Shown piece by piece: positions 30,496-38,374 of a DNA stretch of 50,045 nucleotides. Within the stretch, counting starts at the first letter, position 1. Every line of letters begins with the position of its first letter. The DNA comes from Clostridia bacterium (GTDB taxonomy: Bacteria > Bacillota_A > Clostridia > Lachnospirales > Cellulosilyticaceae), in the NCBI GenBank assembly GCA_029239935.1, contig JARBTY010000007.1:1-50045 (forward strand), read 5' to 3'. Made by a program: the position numbers and the translations under genes. The notes beneath the pieces are model-generated. The model was not told where the DNA came from. It saw only the letters and a program-made list of their open reading frames with translations, and made no database searches.

Positions 30496-30537
30496 AAAGA
30501 TGTGTATGAGGTTCTGAATCTCATACACATCTTTTAT
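30494..30537. terminator. Bidirectional terminator between asnB and the HIT gene
   Basis: A 16-bp stem, AAAAGATGTGTATGAG with its complement, and an eight-base loop are flanked by A- and T-runs on both strands. It sits between the convergent stops of asnB (30495) and the HIT gene (30551). Confidence 0.9.
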
Positions 30538-30550
30538 TCTCTAAAGCTTA

Positions 30551-30964
30551 TTAGGATATTGCTATACGTTTTTGAATTTCTTCAAGTTCTACTAAAGTGG
30601 TTGTCTCATTGGCGGTTTGATTAAGTCTTACATCATCTCCATAGCTTCTTGGTATCAGGTGCAGATGAAAATGAAAGACAGCTTGTCCAGAGGCCTTACC
30701 ATTATTTTGAACAATGTTTATCCCATCCAAGCCTAACGTATCTTTTAAATGCTGCGCCACTTTCTTGGCCAATGGATAAATCCCTTTGGCAATCTCTTCC
30801 GGCATGTCAAATATATCTGCATGGTGGTGTTTAGGGATAATGAGGACATGTCCCGGAGCTGCCGGAAATCTATCCAATATAACCTTATAAGTCTCATCTT
30901 CATAAATAGTATAAGATGGAATTAATCCTTCTATAATTTTGCAAAAAATACACTCTTCTTTCAA
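30551..30964 (-). CDS. HIT family nucleotide-binding protein
   Basis: The 137-residue protein has the N-terminal CIFCKIIEGLIPS block, FPAAPGHVLIIPKHHH and the catalytic histidine triad in FHFHLHLIPR near residues 98-107. HIT proteins hydrolyse or transfer nucleoside monophosphates; this is the short HinT/Hit-like form common in Firmicutes. The start is an ATG after GAGAGGG. It lies 27 bases downstream of the flavodoxin/SCP2 gene and is probably co-transcribed with it. Confidence 0.92.
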   Translation of the reverse strand: MKEECIFCKIIEGLIPSYTIYEDETYKVILDRFPAAPGHVLIIPKHHHADIFDMPEEIAKGIYPLAKKVAQHLKDTLGLDGINIVQNNGKASGQAVFHFHLHLIPRSYGDDVRLNQTANETTTLVELEEIQKRIAIS

Positions 30965-30990
30965 TGTTCCCTCTCCTTCGCTAGTTTATT

Positions 30991-32139
30991 TCAGTTAACA
31001 GCTTTAAAAATCTGATCAATCTTTGGCAGTACTGAAAAGTTCCCTTTTACTTTAAGTTTACCAAGCATAAATGCTTTTTGATACGTCATTTTTTTGGTCA
31101 AAATATCTAAGAGTGCTTCTTCTGTTACAATAAATTCAACAACTGGGAGCTCGTCCGTTTGCTCAATATATTCACAATCTCCATTTTTTATAACGATATA
31201 GCCTTCCTCTCCTGAATGAGTCAGATTATATTTAAGAACCATCTCTAGTGTTTTGTCATGCTGTGCTATAAAAAAATGGGGCATTTGCTGAAGCTTTTTT
31301 AACGCAGGCTGCACGGTATAAATCGTTGAAGGCTTAGTATAGACACCTGCTTGTAGTGACTTAAATGATTCATCTTCACCAACCTGTCTTTTAAGTAAAT
31401 GTGTAATTTCTTTTATCGTTTGTTCTTTGGCAGATAAACCGCTGTCATAGGTAGTTCCCACCGTTGGTGGTTCTGTTATCTTTCCCTCCTGTTTCAGTAC
31501 TTCAATAAAGCTTTTCACTTGAACTTCTGGCTTTTTTTCTACAGCTTGTATCATTGTTCCTTCTTCTTTTACCACGCCATGCTGAACTGCACTCAAACTT
31601 TGCCCTTCTCTAAAATAATTATAAATCTGTCTTTCTGTTGACCCCATATTTTGCCTATCCTGCTTCATCAATCTATAAAAATCTTCACTACTTTTTTCTA
31701 ATATATATTCAATATTTTCAAAAGACATCGATTGATGAATACACACTTTGCTTCCTTCATAACCACCTATGATGTTCCAGCTTTTAAGCATTCTCTCGGC
31801 TGCTTCAACCTCACCAAGCCATTCACTATATGTGATTGCCATCATCGGCTTATTAAAATTTTCTCCTGTATAGAGTGTTGCCGAATCAAAAAAAGTCTGC
31901 ATCGCTCCGTGCATAGAAAGCATGGGCACATGGGTTACTGCAATAACCCCTTTTCCCAATCTGATTGCTTCTACTATTTTATCCATCTCTTTATTTTTTT
32001 TACCTGTAAAATAGGGGAGTTCATGGAGGTTTATCAACTCGGTCTCTATATCAAGTTCTTTTAGAACTTTTGTAATCACCGCTATACTCCTTTGCAAGTA
32101 TGGCACTGTAGCTTGAGCCATTAAAAGTATAATCTTCAC
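30991..32139 (-). CDS. Flavodoxin-fold protein fused to an SCP2 sterol-carrier domain
   Basis: The chosen start is the GTG at 32139, 11 bases after AGGAGG, giving 382 residues; the ATG at 32148 is too close to that site. Residues 1 to about 165 look like a flavodoxin/NADPH-dependent FMN reductase fold (KIILLMAQATVPYLQRSI, AVTHVPMLSMHGAMQTFFD). A linker of about 110 residues follows. The last 100 residues match the SCP2 domain (EMVLKYNLTHSGEEGYIVIK, MTYQKAFMLGKLKVKGN, FSVLPKIDQIFKAV). The typical FMN phosphate loop is weak, so flavin binding is uncertain. The fusion suggests action on a lipid-like substrate, but no reaction can be named. Confidence 0.7.
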   Translation of the reverse strand: MKIILLMAQATVPYLQRSIAVITKVLKELDIETELINLHELPYFTGKKNKEMDKIVEAIRLGKGVIAVTHVPMLSMHGAMQTFFDSATLYTGENFNKPMMAITYSEWLGEVEAAERMLKSWNIIGGYEGSKVCIHQSMSFENIEYILEKSSEDFYRLMKQDRQNMGSTERQIYNYFREGQSLSAVQHGVVKEEGTMIQAVEKKPEVQVKSFIEVLKQEGKITEPPTVGTTYDSGLSAKEQTIKEITHLLKRQVGEDESFKSLQAGVYTKPSTIYTVQPALKKLQQMPHFFIAQHDKTLEMVLKYNLTHSGEEGYIVIKNGDCEYIEQTDELPVVEFIVTEEALLDILTKKMTYQKAFMLGKLKVKGNFSVLPKIDQIFKAVN

Positions 32140-32276
32140 TATAACCATTTCCTCCTTCATAGGCATTGCCTAATAAGTATAAATTGCATGATGCTATTCA
32201 TCCGACATTCTTCTATTATTTTAACTCAAAACCTATGTAGATAAAACCTATTTGTCAAATATATTTTTACTAAATA

Positions 32277-32304
32277 AAGTGACAGGCCTTTTACCTGTCA
32301 CTTT
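32277..32304 (-). terminator. Intrinsic terminator after the unknown gene at 32346
   Basis: AAAGTGACAGG pairs with CCTGTCACTTT around a six-base loop. On the minus strand it is followed by TTTATTTA. It lies about 40 bases past the stop codon at 32346. Confidence 0.8.
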
Positions 32305-32345
32305 TATAAACTTCCCCTTTTCATCTAGCCTTCTTTATGCAAACG

Positions 32346-33047
32346 CTATACTATAAAATAAGAAAGTGCTTCTGGCAGATAATAGGACTTGAGCTCTTCA
32401 ATTTCCCAATACACGTAAAATAATTTTCTTTTTATGATAGCATGTATGAGATCACCTTTTTTAAAATATTTATAAGCTGGATACTCTAATAATAGTTTAT
32501 ACTGCTTATCATGATAAATTTTTGAAAGAATGATTTGTCCACCTTCTTTACAATCTTGAACTTTAAAAATAGCTTGTTCGTAGGTAGTGGCCATCTCTAC
32601 ATAGCCACCTTTTTTCTTTTTAGTTTTATAATTGTTTAAATCAATAACAAGTGGATTAGTGGCAATAACTGGATCCTTTGTCATCTTAAGCAGCATGTTT
32701 CTGATGCGGTAAACCCTCATATATTCTTCTCCGTACAAATCCAACAGGGCAGGAGCATTTTCTTCTTGGACTTTATCATCACTTTTTAACAGATAGTTAT
32801 AAAGATCATGGATTGTATAAACAACCTGATAGGCCTCTACTTCACTCAAATACCTTTGGTGTTTGGGAATCCAATATAACAGCAGCTTATCAATCATGCT
32901 ATTTTGAATATCTCCTATTTCTATATTAAGGTTATTACTACTTATATATCGCAAAAAAACTTCTATTCCTAGTTTTTGTATAGCATACACATATGGATTA
33001 TTTTTTACATACTTTGTATAACTATCAATACCCTCTAATACATTCAT
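32346..33047 (-). CDS. Hypothetical protein, possibly with small C-terminal beta domain
   Basis: With the ATG at 33047, five bases after GGAGGA, the product has 233 residues; the open frame continues 10 codons upstream without support. I do not recognise it. The first 150 residues are mostly helical and charged, followed by a lysine cluster (KTKKKKGG). The last 70 residues have alternating strands (GGQIILSKIYHDKQYKLLL; KGDLIHAIIKRKLFYVYWEI) like a small OB- or SH3-like module. No signal peptide or membrane helix is seen. Upstream is the DnaA-box region with a promoter and terminator on the same strand, so its expression may depend on read-through. Confidence 0.6.
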   Translation of the reverse strand: MNVLEGIDSYTKYVKNNPYVYAIQKLGIEVFLRYISSNNLNIEIGDIQNSMIDKLLLYWIPKHQRYLSEVEAYQVVYTIHDLYNYLLKSDDKVQEENAPALLDLYGEEYMRVYRIRNMLLKMTKDPVIATNPLVIDLNNYKTKKKKGGYVEMATTYEQAIFKVQDCKEGGQIILSKIYHDKQYKLLLEYPAYKYFKKGDLIHAIIKRKLFYVYWEIEELKSYYLPEALSYFIV

Positions 33048-33158
33048 ATAGTCCTCCATATATCTCACACTTATCATTGGTATTTATATTTTATACACAT
33101 TCTGCAAACTTTATACCTATATATGGCAATTAAATGTAGGGTTATTTTATTTTTAAAC

Positions 33159-33185
33159 AAAAAAAGGGCTCTATATATATAGAGC
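33159..33185 (-). terminator. Intrinsic terminator with no annotated gene behind it
   Basis: The 18-base palindrome GCTCTATATATATAGAGC is followed on the minus strand by CC and seven T residues. It faces leftward, yet no minus-strand ORF lies between it and the plus-strand regulator gene at 33570. Confidence 0.65.
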
Positions 33186-33251
33186 ATTAAGGGATTGATA
33201 TGTTGTTGTATTTTTTAACATTAATCGGATTACAGAGAAAGATTAATATTA

Positions 33252-33260
33252 TTATCCACA
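33252..33260 (+). promoter_or_regulatory. DnaA box (exact TTATCCACA)
   Basis: This is an exact match to the consensus DnaA-binding 9-mer. It is the first of four in the same orientation and lies just inside the predicted transcript start of the leftward RNA. Confidence 0.65.
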
Positions 33261-33263
33261 CCC

Positions 33264-33272
33264 ATATCCACA
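33264..33272 (+). promoter_or_regulatory. DnaA box (ATATCCACA, one mismatch)
   Basis: One base differs from TTATCCACA. It starts 12 bases after the first box, roughly one helical turn, which would favour side-by-side binding. It covers the predicted start site of the leftward promoter. Confidence 0.5.
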
Positions 33273-33275
33273 TAT

Positions 33276-33304
33276 AGAATATCATAATTGTTAATAACTG
33301 TCAA
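33276..33304 (-). promoter_or_regulatory. Leftward SigA-type promoter in the DnaA-box region
   Basis: On the minus strand a perfect TTGACA (33304-33299) is separated by 17 bases from TATTCT (33281-33276). The predicted start lies within the two DnaA boxes next to it. Confidence 0.6.
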
Positions 33305-33350
33305 GTGATAAATCCTTATTTTTTAGGCTTTAAGAAACAAATTATATTTT

Positions 33351-33359
33351 TTATCCACA
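33351..33359 (+). promoter_or_regulatory. DnaA box (exact TTATCCACA)
   Basis: This exact consensus 9-mer is the third box of the cluster, upstream of the leftward promoter's -35 element. Confidence 0.6.
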
Positions 33360-33393
33360 GTTATGTATCTATAACTTAATCTATCAACAGAAC

Positions 33394-33402
33394 TTATCCA
33401 CA
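33394..33402 (+). promoter_or_regulatory. DnaA box (exact TTATCCACA)
   Basis: This exact consensus 9-mer is the fourth box, 43 bases after the third. A two-mismatch copy, CTATCAACA, lies between them at 33381-33389. The A/T-rich stretch begins about 20 bases further on. Confidence 0.6.
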
Positions 33403-33569
33403 ATTTTATACAGCTTTTTCTATACTTATTAAGAGCCTGCTTTATCAAAATTATATTTTTCTTTGTAAACTAATTAACCAGTAATTTGTAAGAATTATAA
33501 ATATACTTTTTTAAAAATTGTGTGATACTATATATTAGAGATCTCATTAAAATACCTAGGAGTGAAAAT

Positions 33570-34274
33570 ATGTATTCATATAATATACTTGTTGTAGATG
33601 ATGAAAAAGAAATAACCGATGCCATTGAGGTTTATCTTAAAAATCAGAATTATAATGTCTTTAAAGCTTATGATGGCATAGAAGCCTTGGATATATTTAA
33701 TAAAGAAAAAATACATCTTGTGCTAATGGATATTATGATGCCCAAATTAGATGGTACAGGGGCAACAATAAAAATAAGACAAAGTAGTACTGTTCCTATT
33801 ATTATGCTTTCTGCTAAGTCTGAAGATATGGATAAAATATGGGGGCTTAATATTGGCGCTGATGATTATATTACAAAGCCTTTTAATCCAATGGAGCTCA
33901 TAGCTCGTGTCAATTCAAATCTTCGCCGCTATACAAGTTACTCAGCAGAGCCCATTATTCAGGAAAACATTATGACTATAGGCGGTATCGAACTTAATGA
34001 TGATACGAAGGAAATATCTGTTGATGGCGAACTTATTAAAATAACGCCTTTAGAATATAGAATTCTTCACCTGCTTATGAGTAATCCCGGCAAAGTATTT
34101 TCTATTGAAGAAATATATGAAAAGGTTTGGAATGAACCTGCCTATAATCCAGATACTGTCACTGTGCATATCCGGAGAATACGAGAAAAAATTGAAATTA
34201 ATCCTAAAGAACCAAAATATTTAAAGGTGGTGTGGGGCATTGGATACAAATTCGACAAGCAAGACCGAACATGA
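33570..34274 (+). CDS. OmpR/PhoB-family response regulator
   Basis: The start is the ATG at 33570 after TAGGAGTG; the open frame extends 16 codons upstream without support. The 234-residue protein has a receiver domain (ILVVDDEKEI; phospho-acceptor Asp54 in VLMDIMMPKLDG; Lys in YITKPFNPMEL). Its winged-helix domain ends YNPDTVTVHIRRIREKIE and VVWGIGYKF. It overlaps the sensor kinase gene by 35 bases, so the two form a coupled pair. The target genes are unknown. Confidence 0.94.
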   Translation: MYSYNILVVDDEKEITDAIEVYLKNQNYNVFKAYDGIEALDIFNKEKIHLVLMDIMMPKLDGTGATIKIRQSSTVPIIMLSAKSEDMDKIWGLNIGADDYITKPFNPMELIARVNSNLRRYTSYSAEPIIQENIMTIGGIELNDDTKEISVDGELIKITPLEYRILHLLMSNPGKVFSIEEIYEKVWNEPAYNPDTVTVHIRRIREKIEINPKEPKYLKVVWGIGYKFDKQDRT

Positions 34275-36348
34275 ACAGCCTAATATGAAAGAAGTTATGA
34301 GTCATATACTCCATTCAAAAAAAACTGTTGTTTCTATGATTGGAACAGTACTTTTAGTTATTCTATTAGCCATTGTTTCTGTTGTCAGTTATTTACCTCT
34401 TAAAAATCATTTTATATCAACAAATCTTGTTACGACCTCTTATTTAGAAAGCGAAGATTTTATCTATACATTGGCTGACTTAACCAATTATCTTCAAGAA
34501 TCAACTTATAAAAATCCAGGTACTTCTTATTATAGAGATATCAGTAACTTGAAATACTATGTAACTAATAAAACTTCCGGTGATATATTGACCAATATTC
34601 CTAATGTATCTAAAGAAATCCTTAACCAGCTCACAGAGAGCAGTCTATTCTTCTTGCAAATGGATTTGTCTTCTGGAAAAGTCACTCAAATCCAGACTGA
34701 TTCAGATAGCAACTTCAATAAAGAAGATTTTGTCTATAGATACAATGATTATTATAACCTTCATCTATCAAATCTACAAACTGCATCAGAAGTTACACCC
34801 AATGAAACACCTTCTTTGAATGCCGCAGAGCTCGAAATACGTTATATGCTCTCTGATGATGTGCTTACAACAAATGATCTTATCAGCCGAAATATCAACT
34901 CCTTTATTTTATCATCCTGTTTAATGTTGATTCTTATTATTGGTATTATTGGTACTTTAGCTCTAGTCATCATTGCTTTTTCTATCCCCTATAGTTATCA
35001 GCAGCGCATCTCTATCTGCCGACTCTACAATAAACTCTTTTTGGAATTTAAAGTACTTGGCTGTGTGGGTGTTTTATTTGGTGTTTTTGCCCTTCTTGCC
35101 TCTTTTATGAATCGCAGTACCAATAGGTTTGTTAATGAATCTTTTGGGGATATTTTATACCATACAACCCCAACCTTTTATCTCATTGGTATTCCTATCG
35201 TCTTTATCCTGTATTTATTGATTTATATAAATATTGTTTATCTCAAATCTATTTATTACACAGGTTTCAAGCAAGGCTTCATAAAAAATAGTGCAGCTGG
35301 AAGATTGACTTGTTATTTTTTTGGTACTTTAAAAAATTTCTTTCTACGTCTCTTTTCAATTGATCTCAGACAAGACTTCACACGAAAACTGCTGTTCCTA
35401 ATTGTTCTTAATTTTTTAGCACTGACTTTTATGGCCGCACTCTGGCCTTTTGGGTTTTTGTTAGGCATTGGTTACTCTATCGCCTTGTTATATTACATCT
35501 TAAAGCTTTTAAAGGAAATCAAATCACTGTATGAAGCAAGTAATAAACTGGCTTTTGGTGAACTTAATATTGTATTTAATGAAGATATGGGCCTATTAGA
35601 TCCCATTGCCAAAAACTTAAATCATATTCGCGAAGGTTTTAAAATAGCTGTAGATAAAGAAATGAAAAGCCAAAGTATGAAGGCTGAACTGATATCTAGC
35701 GTATCTCATGATCTCAAAACACCTCTTACCTCTATCATTACCTATGTGGATCTTCTCAAAACGGAGAACTTAGAGGATAGTAAACGCCAAGAATACGTGG
35801 CTATATTAGATAATAAGTCTAAAAGACTTCAGATCCTTATAGAGGATTTATTTGAAGCTAGCAAAGCCACAAGTGGCAATATTGAATTACATTTAGAAGC
35901 GGTTAACATCGCAGCCCTTTTGAAACAGACCTTAGGTGAACTACAGGAAAAGATTACCCAAAGTGGTTTGCAAATCAGAACCTCTTTTCCAGATCATAAA
36001 ATTACTTGTCAGCTAGATGGGCAAAGAACTTATAGGATATTTGAAAATCTTATAGGTAATATTCTTAAGTACTCACTACCTCATTCAAGAGTTTATATTG
36101 ATATCTTAGATAACGATACAGAGGTGACCATTACCTTTAAAAATATCTCCGCTTATGAAATGAACTTTGATGCTGGCGAAATTACTGAGCGTTTTACAAG
36201 GGGTGATAAATCCCGCCATACAGAAGGCTCTGGCCTTGGTCTATCCATTGCTAAAAGTCTCACAGTGCTGCAACAAGGTCATCTAGAAATTTCTATCGAT
36301 GGCGATTTATTTAAAGTCATTCTTACTTTTAACAAACTACTTCATTAA
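34240..36348 (+). CDS. Multi-spanning membrane sensor histidine kinase
   Basis: The likely start is the TTG at 34240 after AAGGTGG, inside the regulator gene; the ATG at 34285 is an alternative without a clear ribosome binding site. The 702-residue protein has one helix at about 33-55, an extracellular part of about 165 residues, then five or six further helices between about 220 and 425. A HAMP-like linker leads to HisKA with His490 in SVSHDLKTPLTS. The ATPase domain has an N-box ENLIGNILKYS and GSGLGLSIAKSL. The number of membrane helices is higher than in common two-helix kinases. The signal is unknown. Confidence 0.92.
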   Translation: MDTNSTSKTEHEQPNMKEVMSHILHSKKTVVSMIGTVLLVILLAIVSVVSYLPLKNHFISTNLVTTSYLESEDFIYTLADLTNYLQESTYKNPGTSYYRDISNLKYYVTNKTSGDILTNIPNVSKEILNQLTESSLFFLQMDLSSGKVTQIQTDSDSNFNKEDFVYRYNDYYNLHLSNLQTASEVTPNETPSLNAAELEIRYMLSDDVLTTNDLISRNINSFILSSCLMLILIIGIIGTLALVIIAFSIPYSYQQRISICRLYNKLFLEFKVLGCVGVLFGVFALLASFMNRSTNRFVNESFGDILYHTTPTFYLIGIPIVFILYLLIYINIVYLKSIYYTGFKQGFIKNSAAGRLTCYFFGTLKNFFLRLFSIDLRQDFTRKLLFLIVLNFLALTFMAALWPFGFLLGIGYSIALLYYILKLLKEIKSLYEASNKLAFGELNIVFNEDMGLLDPIAKNLNHIREGFKIAVDKEMKSQSMKAELISSVSHDLKTPLTSIITYVDLLKTENLEDSKRQEYVAILDNKSKRLQILIEDLFEASKATSGNIELHLEAVNIAALLKQTLGELQEKITQSGLQIRTSFPDHKITCQLDGQRTYRIFENLIGNILKYSLPHSRVYIDILDNDTEVTITFKNISAYEMNFDAGEITERFTRGDKSRHTEGSGLGLSIAKSLTVLQQGHLEISIDGDLFKVILTFNKLLH

Positions 36349-36352
36349 ATTA

Positions 36353-36397
36353 AAGAAAGGATAAAATACGAATTTGTATGTATTTTATCCTTTCTTT
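36353..36397 (+). terminator. Intrinsic terminator after the two-component genes
   Basis: The stem GAAAGGATAAAATAC pairs with GTATTTTATCCTTTC around an eight-base loop, followed by TTTT. It lies directly after the kinase stop codon. Confidence 0.85.
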
Positions 36398-36425
36398 TAC
36401 GGTTTGATCTCATCCATGGATGCCT

Positions 36426-36674
36426 TCACACCATCATGCCTACTATATAGAGCATCGCCACTCCCGGGATTCCAAGAAGTCCAGAGCAGCCCAGACTCAT
36501 CGCATTGATGCCTATAGCGTATTGCGGCAATAAACCATTGATACAATAAATGATAACACCACCAACTACCGCCCTTGCTGTAATTTCTACAAATTTTTCT
36601 TTAAATAAGACCCATAAAAGTATAATAAAGCATATCCCCATTGATATTAAAATTGCTGGATGTATTCCTAACAT
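36426..36674 (-). CDS. bofA: BofA family pro-sigma-K processing inhibitor
   Basis: The 82-residue protein starts at the second in-frame ATG, six bases after GGGGGG; the first ATG abuts that run. It has two hydrophobic segments and the BofA pattern RAVVGGVIIYCINGLLP followed by GINAMSLGCSGLLGIPGVAML (core GCSGLLGIPGVAML). In B. subtilis BofA sits in the outer forespore membrane and holds back the SpoIVFB protease until late sporulation. It follows a DUF2508 gene, as yaaL precedes bofA in B. subtilis, though recR is absent here. Confidence 0.88.
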   Translation of the reverse strand: MLGIHPAILISMGICFIILLWVLFKEKFVEITARAVVGGVIIYCINGLLPQYAIGINAMSLGCSGLLGIPGVAMLYIVGMMV

Positions 36675-36772
36675 ACTCATCCCCCCATATAGTCTTTTGC
36701 TATTTTATTAAAATAGCCTGTACTACTATATGGATATGCAAGTCCACCTTTATAAATAACTCTTTTTATTTG

Positions 36773-36988
36773 TTATTTTAAGTAGTAAATCTTTTTGAGC
36801 TTCTTAAGTAAATAACTGTGCTTAACCTCATGGGCCTTATAACAATACGTATAGTAGTCTACAAGCGCTGGATCTGTCACATCTGAAAAGCTGTTTAGTG
36901 CCGCTGCCATTTCTTCCTGTGCCTTAAAAACCTCTTGAGCAAGCATCTTCTTTTCCCCTTCTAATCTCTCATTTTTCTTTTCCTTCAT
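36773..36988 (-). CDS. DUF2508 (YaaL-like) small protein
   Basis: With the ATG at 36988 after AAAGGAGGG the protein has 71 residues; a longer frame upstream lacks a ribosome binding site. It is soluble and highly charged, mainly two helices, with DPALVDYYTYCYKAHEVKHSY near the middle (core YYTYCYKAHEVKHSY) as in the DUF2508 family. The function is unknown. The family typically sits next to bofA, as here, 98 bases upstream on the same strand. Confidence 0.8.
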   Translation of the reverse strand: MKEKKNERLEGEKKMLAQEVFKAQEEMAAALNSFSDVTDPALVDYYTYCYKAHEVKHSYLLKKLKKIYYLK

Positions 36989-37036
36989 CTTTATCCCTCC
37001 TTTTGTAGGAGTATCCCCTAAACCTATATTTTTATA

Positions 37037-37082
37037 CACTAAAAAACACCCTCTTTTCTAAAAAGTAGGGAGTATTTTTAGT
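37037..37082 (-). terminator. Terminator after the flagellin gene
   Basis: ACTAAAAAACACCCT can pair with AGGGAGTATTTTTAGT, with one mismatch, around a 15-base loop. On the minus strand it ends in a TTTTTT run. It lies about 35 bases past the flagellin stop and just upstream of the DUF2508 gene. Confidence 0.65.
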
Positions 37083-37115
37083 CATCTCATAGCGTTTATG
37101 AAAAAGGCTTAGCTA

Positions 37116-38345
37116 TTATCGTTGTAATAATTGCAAAATTTGCTGTGGCCTCTGGTTAGCTTGTGCAAGCATAGAAGTAGCAGCTTGTGAGAGAATATTA
37201 AGCTGGGTATAATTGGCCATCTCTAAGGCCATATCCGCATCTTGAATACGTGACAATGAGGCTGTCATATTTTCTTCACTTACTCCTAGATTACTTACTG
37301 TATGTTCCAGCCTGTTTTGATAAGCTCCAAGCTTGCTTCTTATTTTAGAAGCTGTCTCAATGGCTTGATCTATTTTAACAAGCGCTTTATTGGCACTTTC
37401 ACTCGTTGATAAATCCAACAAATTCTTATTATTTGGATTAGCGCCATTTTCATTGAGGCGATTAGGTAAAATTACCGTTGAACCACCACCCATCACTAAC
37501 CTTGTTTCAGGTATTAATGACGGGGGAACTATCTCATTAAAAGTAATCTCGCTTTTCCCTGTGCGAAAAGCTATTTTCTGTCCTCCATCAATAGTCTCCG
37601 TATCTGTCTGCACGCCACCAACAATATCACCTTTAATAGTTGTCCCTTGAATTTTTGTCCCCTGAGACGCTGGAAGCTTTATGACTACCAACGTGTTAGC
37701 TGGTACTTTTACACTTGTTACTGGTGGAACAGCTGTCGAATCAATAGTTGTTATGGCTCCGCCAATATCAATAGTGGTACCATCTGGTAACTCTTGCATT
37801 GTAATACTCGCCTTTTCTGTATCCACCCCATAAATGCTTGTGAGCACATCATCTAAATTCATATCTGCACCTGAAAGCTCCATCGATTGATTCTGATTGG
37901 CTCCTACTTGCAGCATAATCTTATTTTGTGAACCATCTAAAAGTGTCTTTTTATTGAACTCTATTCTTTCCTGAACAGCACATATTTCTTCTTGGAGCTG
38001 ATTAACTTCTTCCAATATAGTCTCTTTGTCCTTATCAGCATAAGTTCCATTAGCTGCTTGAACTGTTAGTTCTCTCATTCTCTGCAGCATAGAATGAACT
38101 TCATTGTAAGCCCCTTCCGCTGTTTGAATCATGGAGATCCCATCCATGGCATTTCTATTCGCCTGCCGAAGTCCTCTTACCTGTGTATCCATCTTTTGAC
38201 CGATAGCCATACCTGCTGCATCATCCGCTGCTGAATTAATTCTAAGTCCTGAAGACAGTCTTAGCATAGCCTTACTGCCTCTGTCATTTGCCTTATTCAG
38301 TTGACTAAGTGTTCTAAGTGCCGGTATATTATGATTAATCTTCAT
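37116..38345 (-). CDS. Flagellin
   Basis: The 409-residue protein has the conserved flagellin ends: MKINHNIPALRTLSQL and LRLSSGLRINSAADDAAGMA at the N terminus, and ALEMANYTQLNILSQAATSM plus QANQRPQQILQLLQR at the C terminus. The variable surface region, about residues 145-325, is rich in Thr, Val and Gly. The protein polymerises to form the flagellar filament outside the cell. The start is an ATG after AGAAGG, 29 bases downstream of a FliS-like gene, so both are in one operon. Confidence 0.96.
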   Translation of the reverse strand: MKINHNIPALRTLSQLNKANDRGSKAMLRLSSGLRINSAADDAAGMAIGQKMDTQVRGLRQANRNAMDGISMIQTAEGAYNEVHSMLQRMRELTVQAANGTYADKDKETILEEVNQLQEEICAVQERIEFNKKTLLDGSQNKIMLQVGANQNQSMELSGADMNLDDVLTSIYGVDTEKASITMQELPDGTTIDIGGAITTIDSTAVPPVTSVKVPANTLVVIKLPASQGTKIQGTTIKGDIVGGVQTDTETIDGGQKIAFRTGKSEITFNEIVPPSLIPETRLVMGGGSTVILPNRLNENGANPNNKNLLDLSTSESANKALVKIDQAIETASKIRSKLGAYQNRLEHTVSNLGVSEENMTASLSRIQDADMALEMANYTQLNILSQAATSMLAQANQRPQQILQLLQR

Positions 38346-38374
38346 ATGTTAGCCTTCTTTCTATTATGATATCG

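Larger units (their letters stand above)
33159..33269 (-). ncRNA. Candidate small RNA or attenuated leader
   Basis: A leftward promoter predicts initiation near 33269. A palindromic stem GCTCTATATATATAGAGC (33168-33185) followed on the minus strand by CCTTTTTTT predicts an end near 33159. The roughly 110-nt RNA would also contain an ATTAATC...GATTAAT stem (33247-33220). The only minus-strand gene downstream starts at 33047, so this could be an independent small RNA or a leader with conditional termination. Promoter, stems and T-run are seen; transcription is inferred. Confidence 0.4.
33048..33569. other. Large intergenic region with DnaA-box cluster
   Basis: These 522 bases separate a minus-strand unknown gene from a plus-strand two-component system and contain no ORF of note. 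From left to right they hold a terminator-like palindrome (33159-33185), an inverted repeat ATTAATC/GATTAAT (33220-33247), four DnaA-box-like 9-mers (33252-33402) and a leftward promoter (33276-33304). An A/T-rich stretch (33421-33545) has few G or C bases. A weak TACTAT about 40 bases before the regulator start may be its plus-strand -10. Confidence 0.7.

Noticed and set aside
33048..33569. Calling the DnaA-box region the chromosome origin
   Set aside because: No dnaA, dnaN or other origin-linked gene is in the window, gene orientation does not switch cleanly here, and no clear unwinding element with DnaA-trios was found. It is reported as a cluster only.
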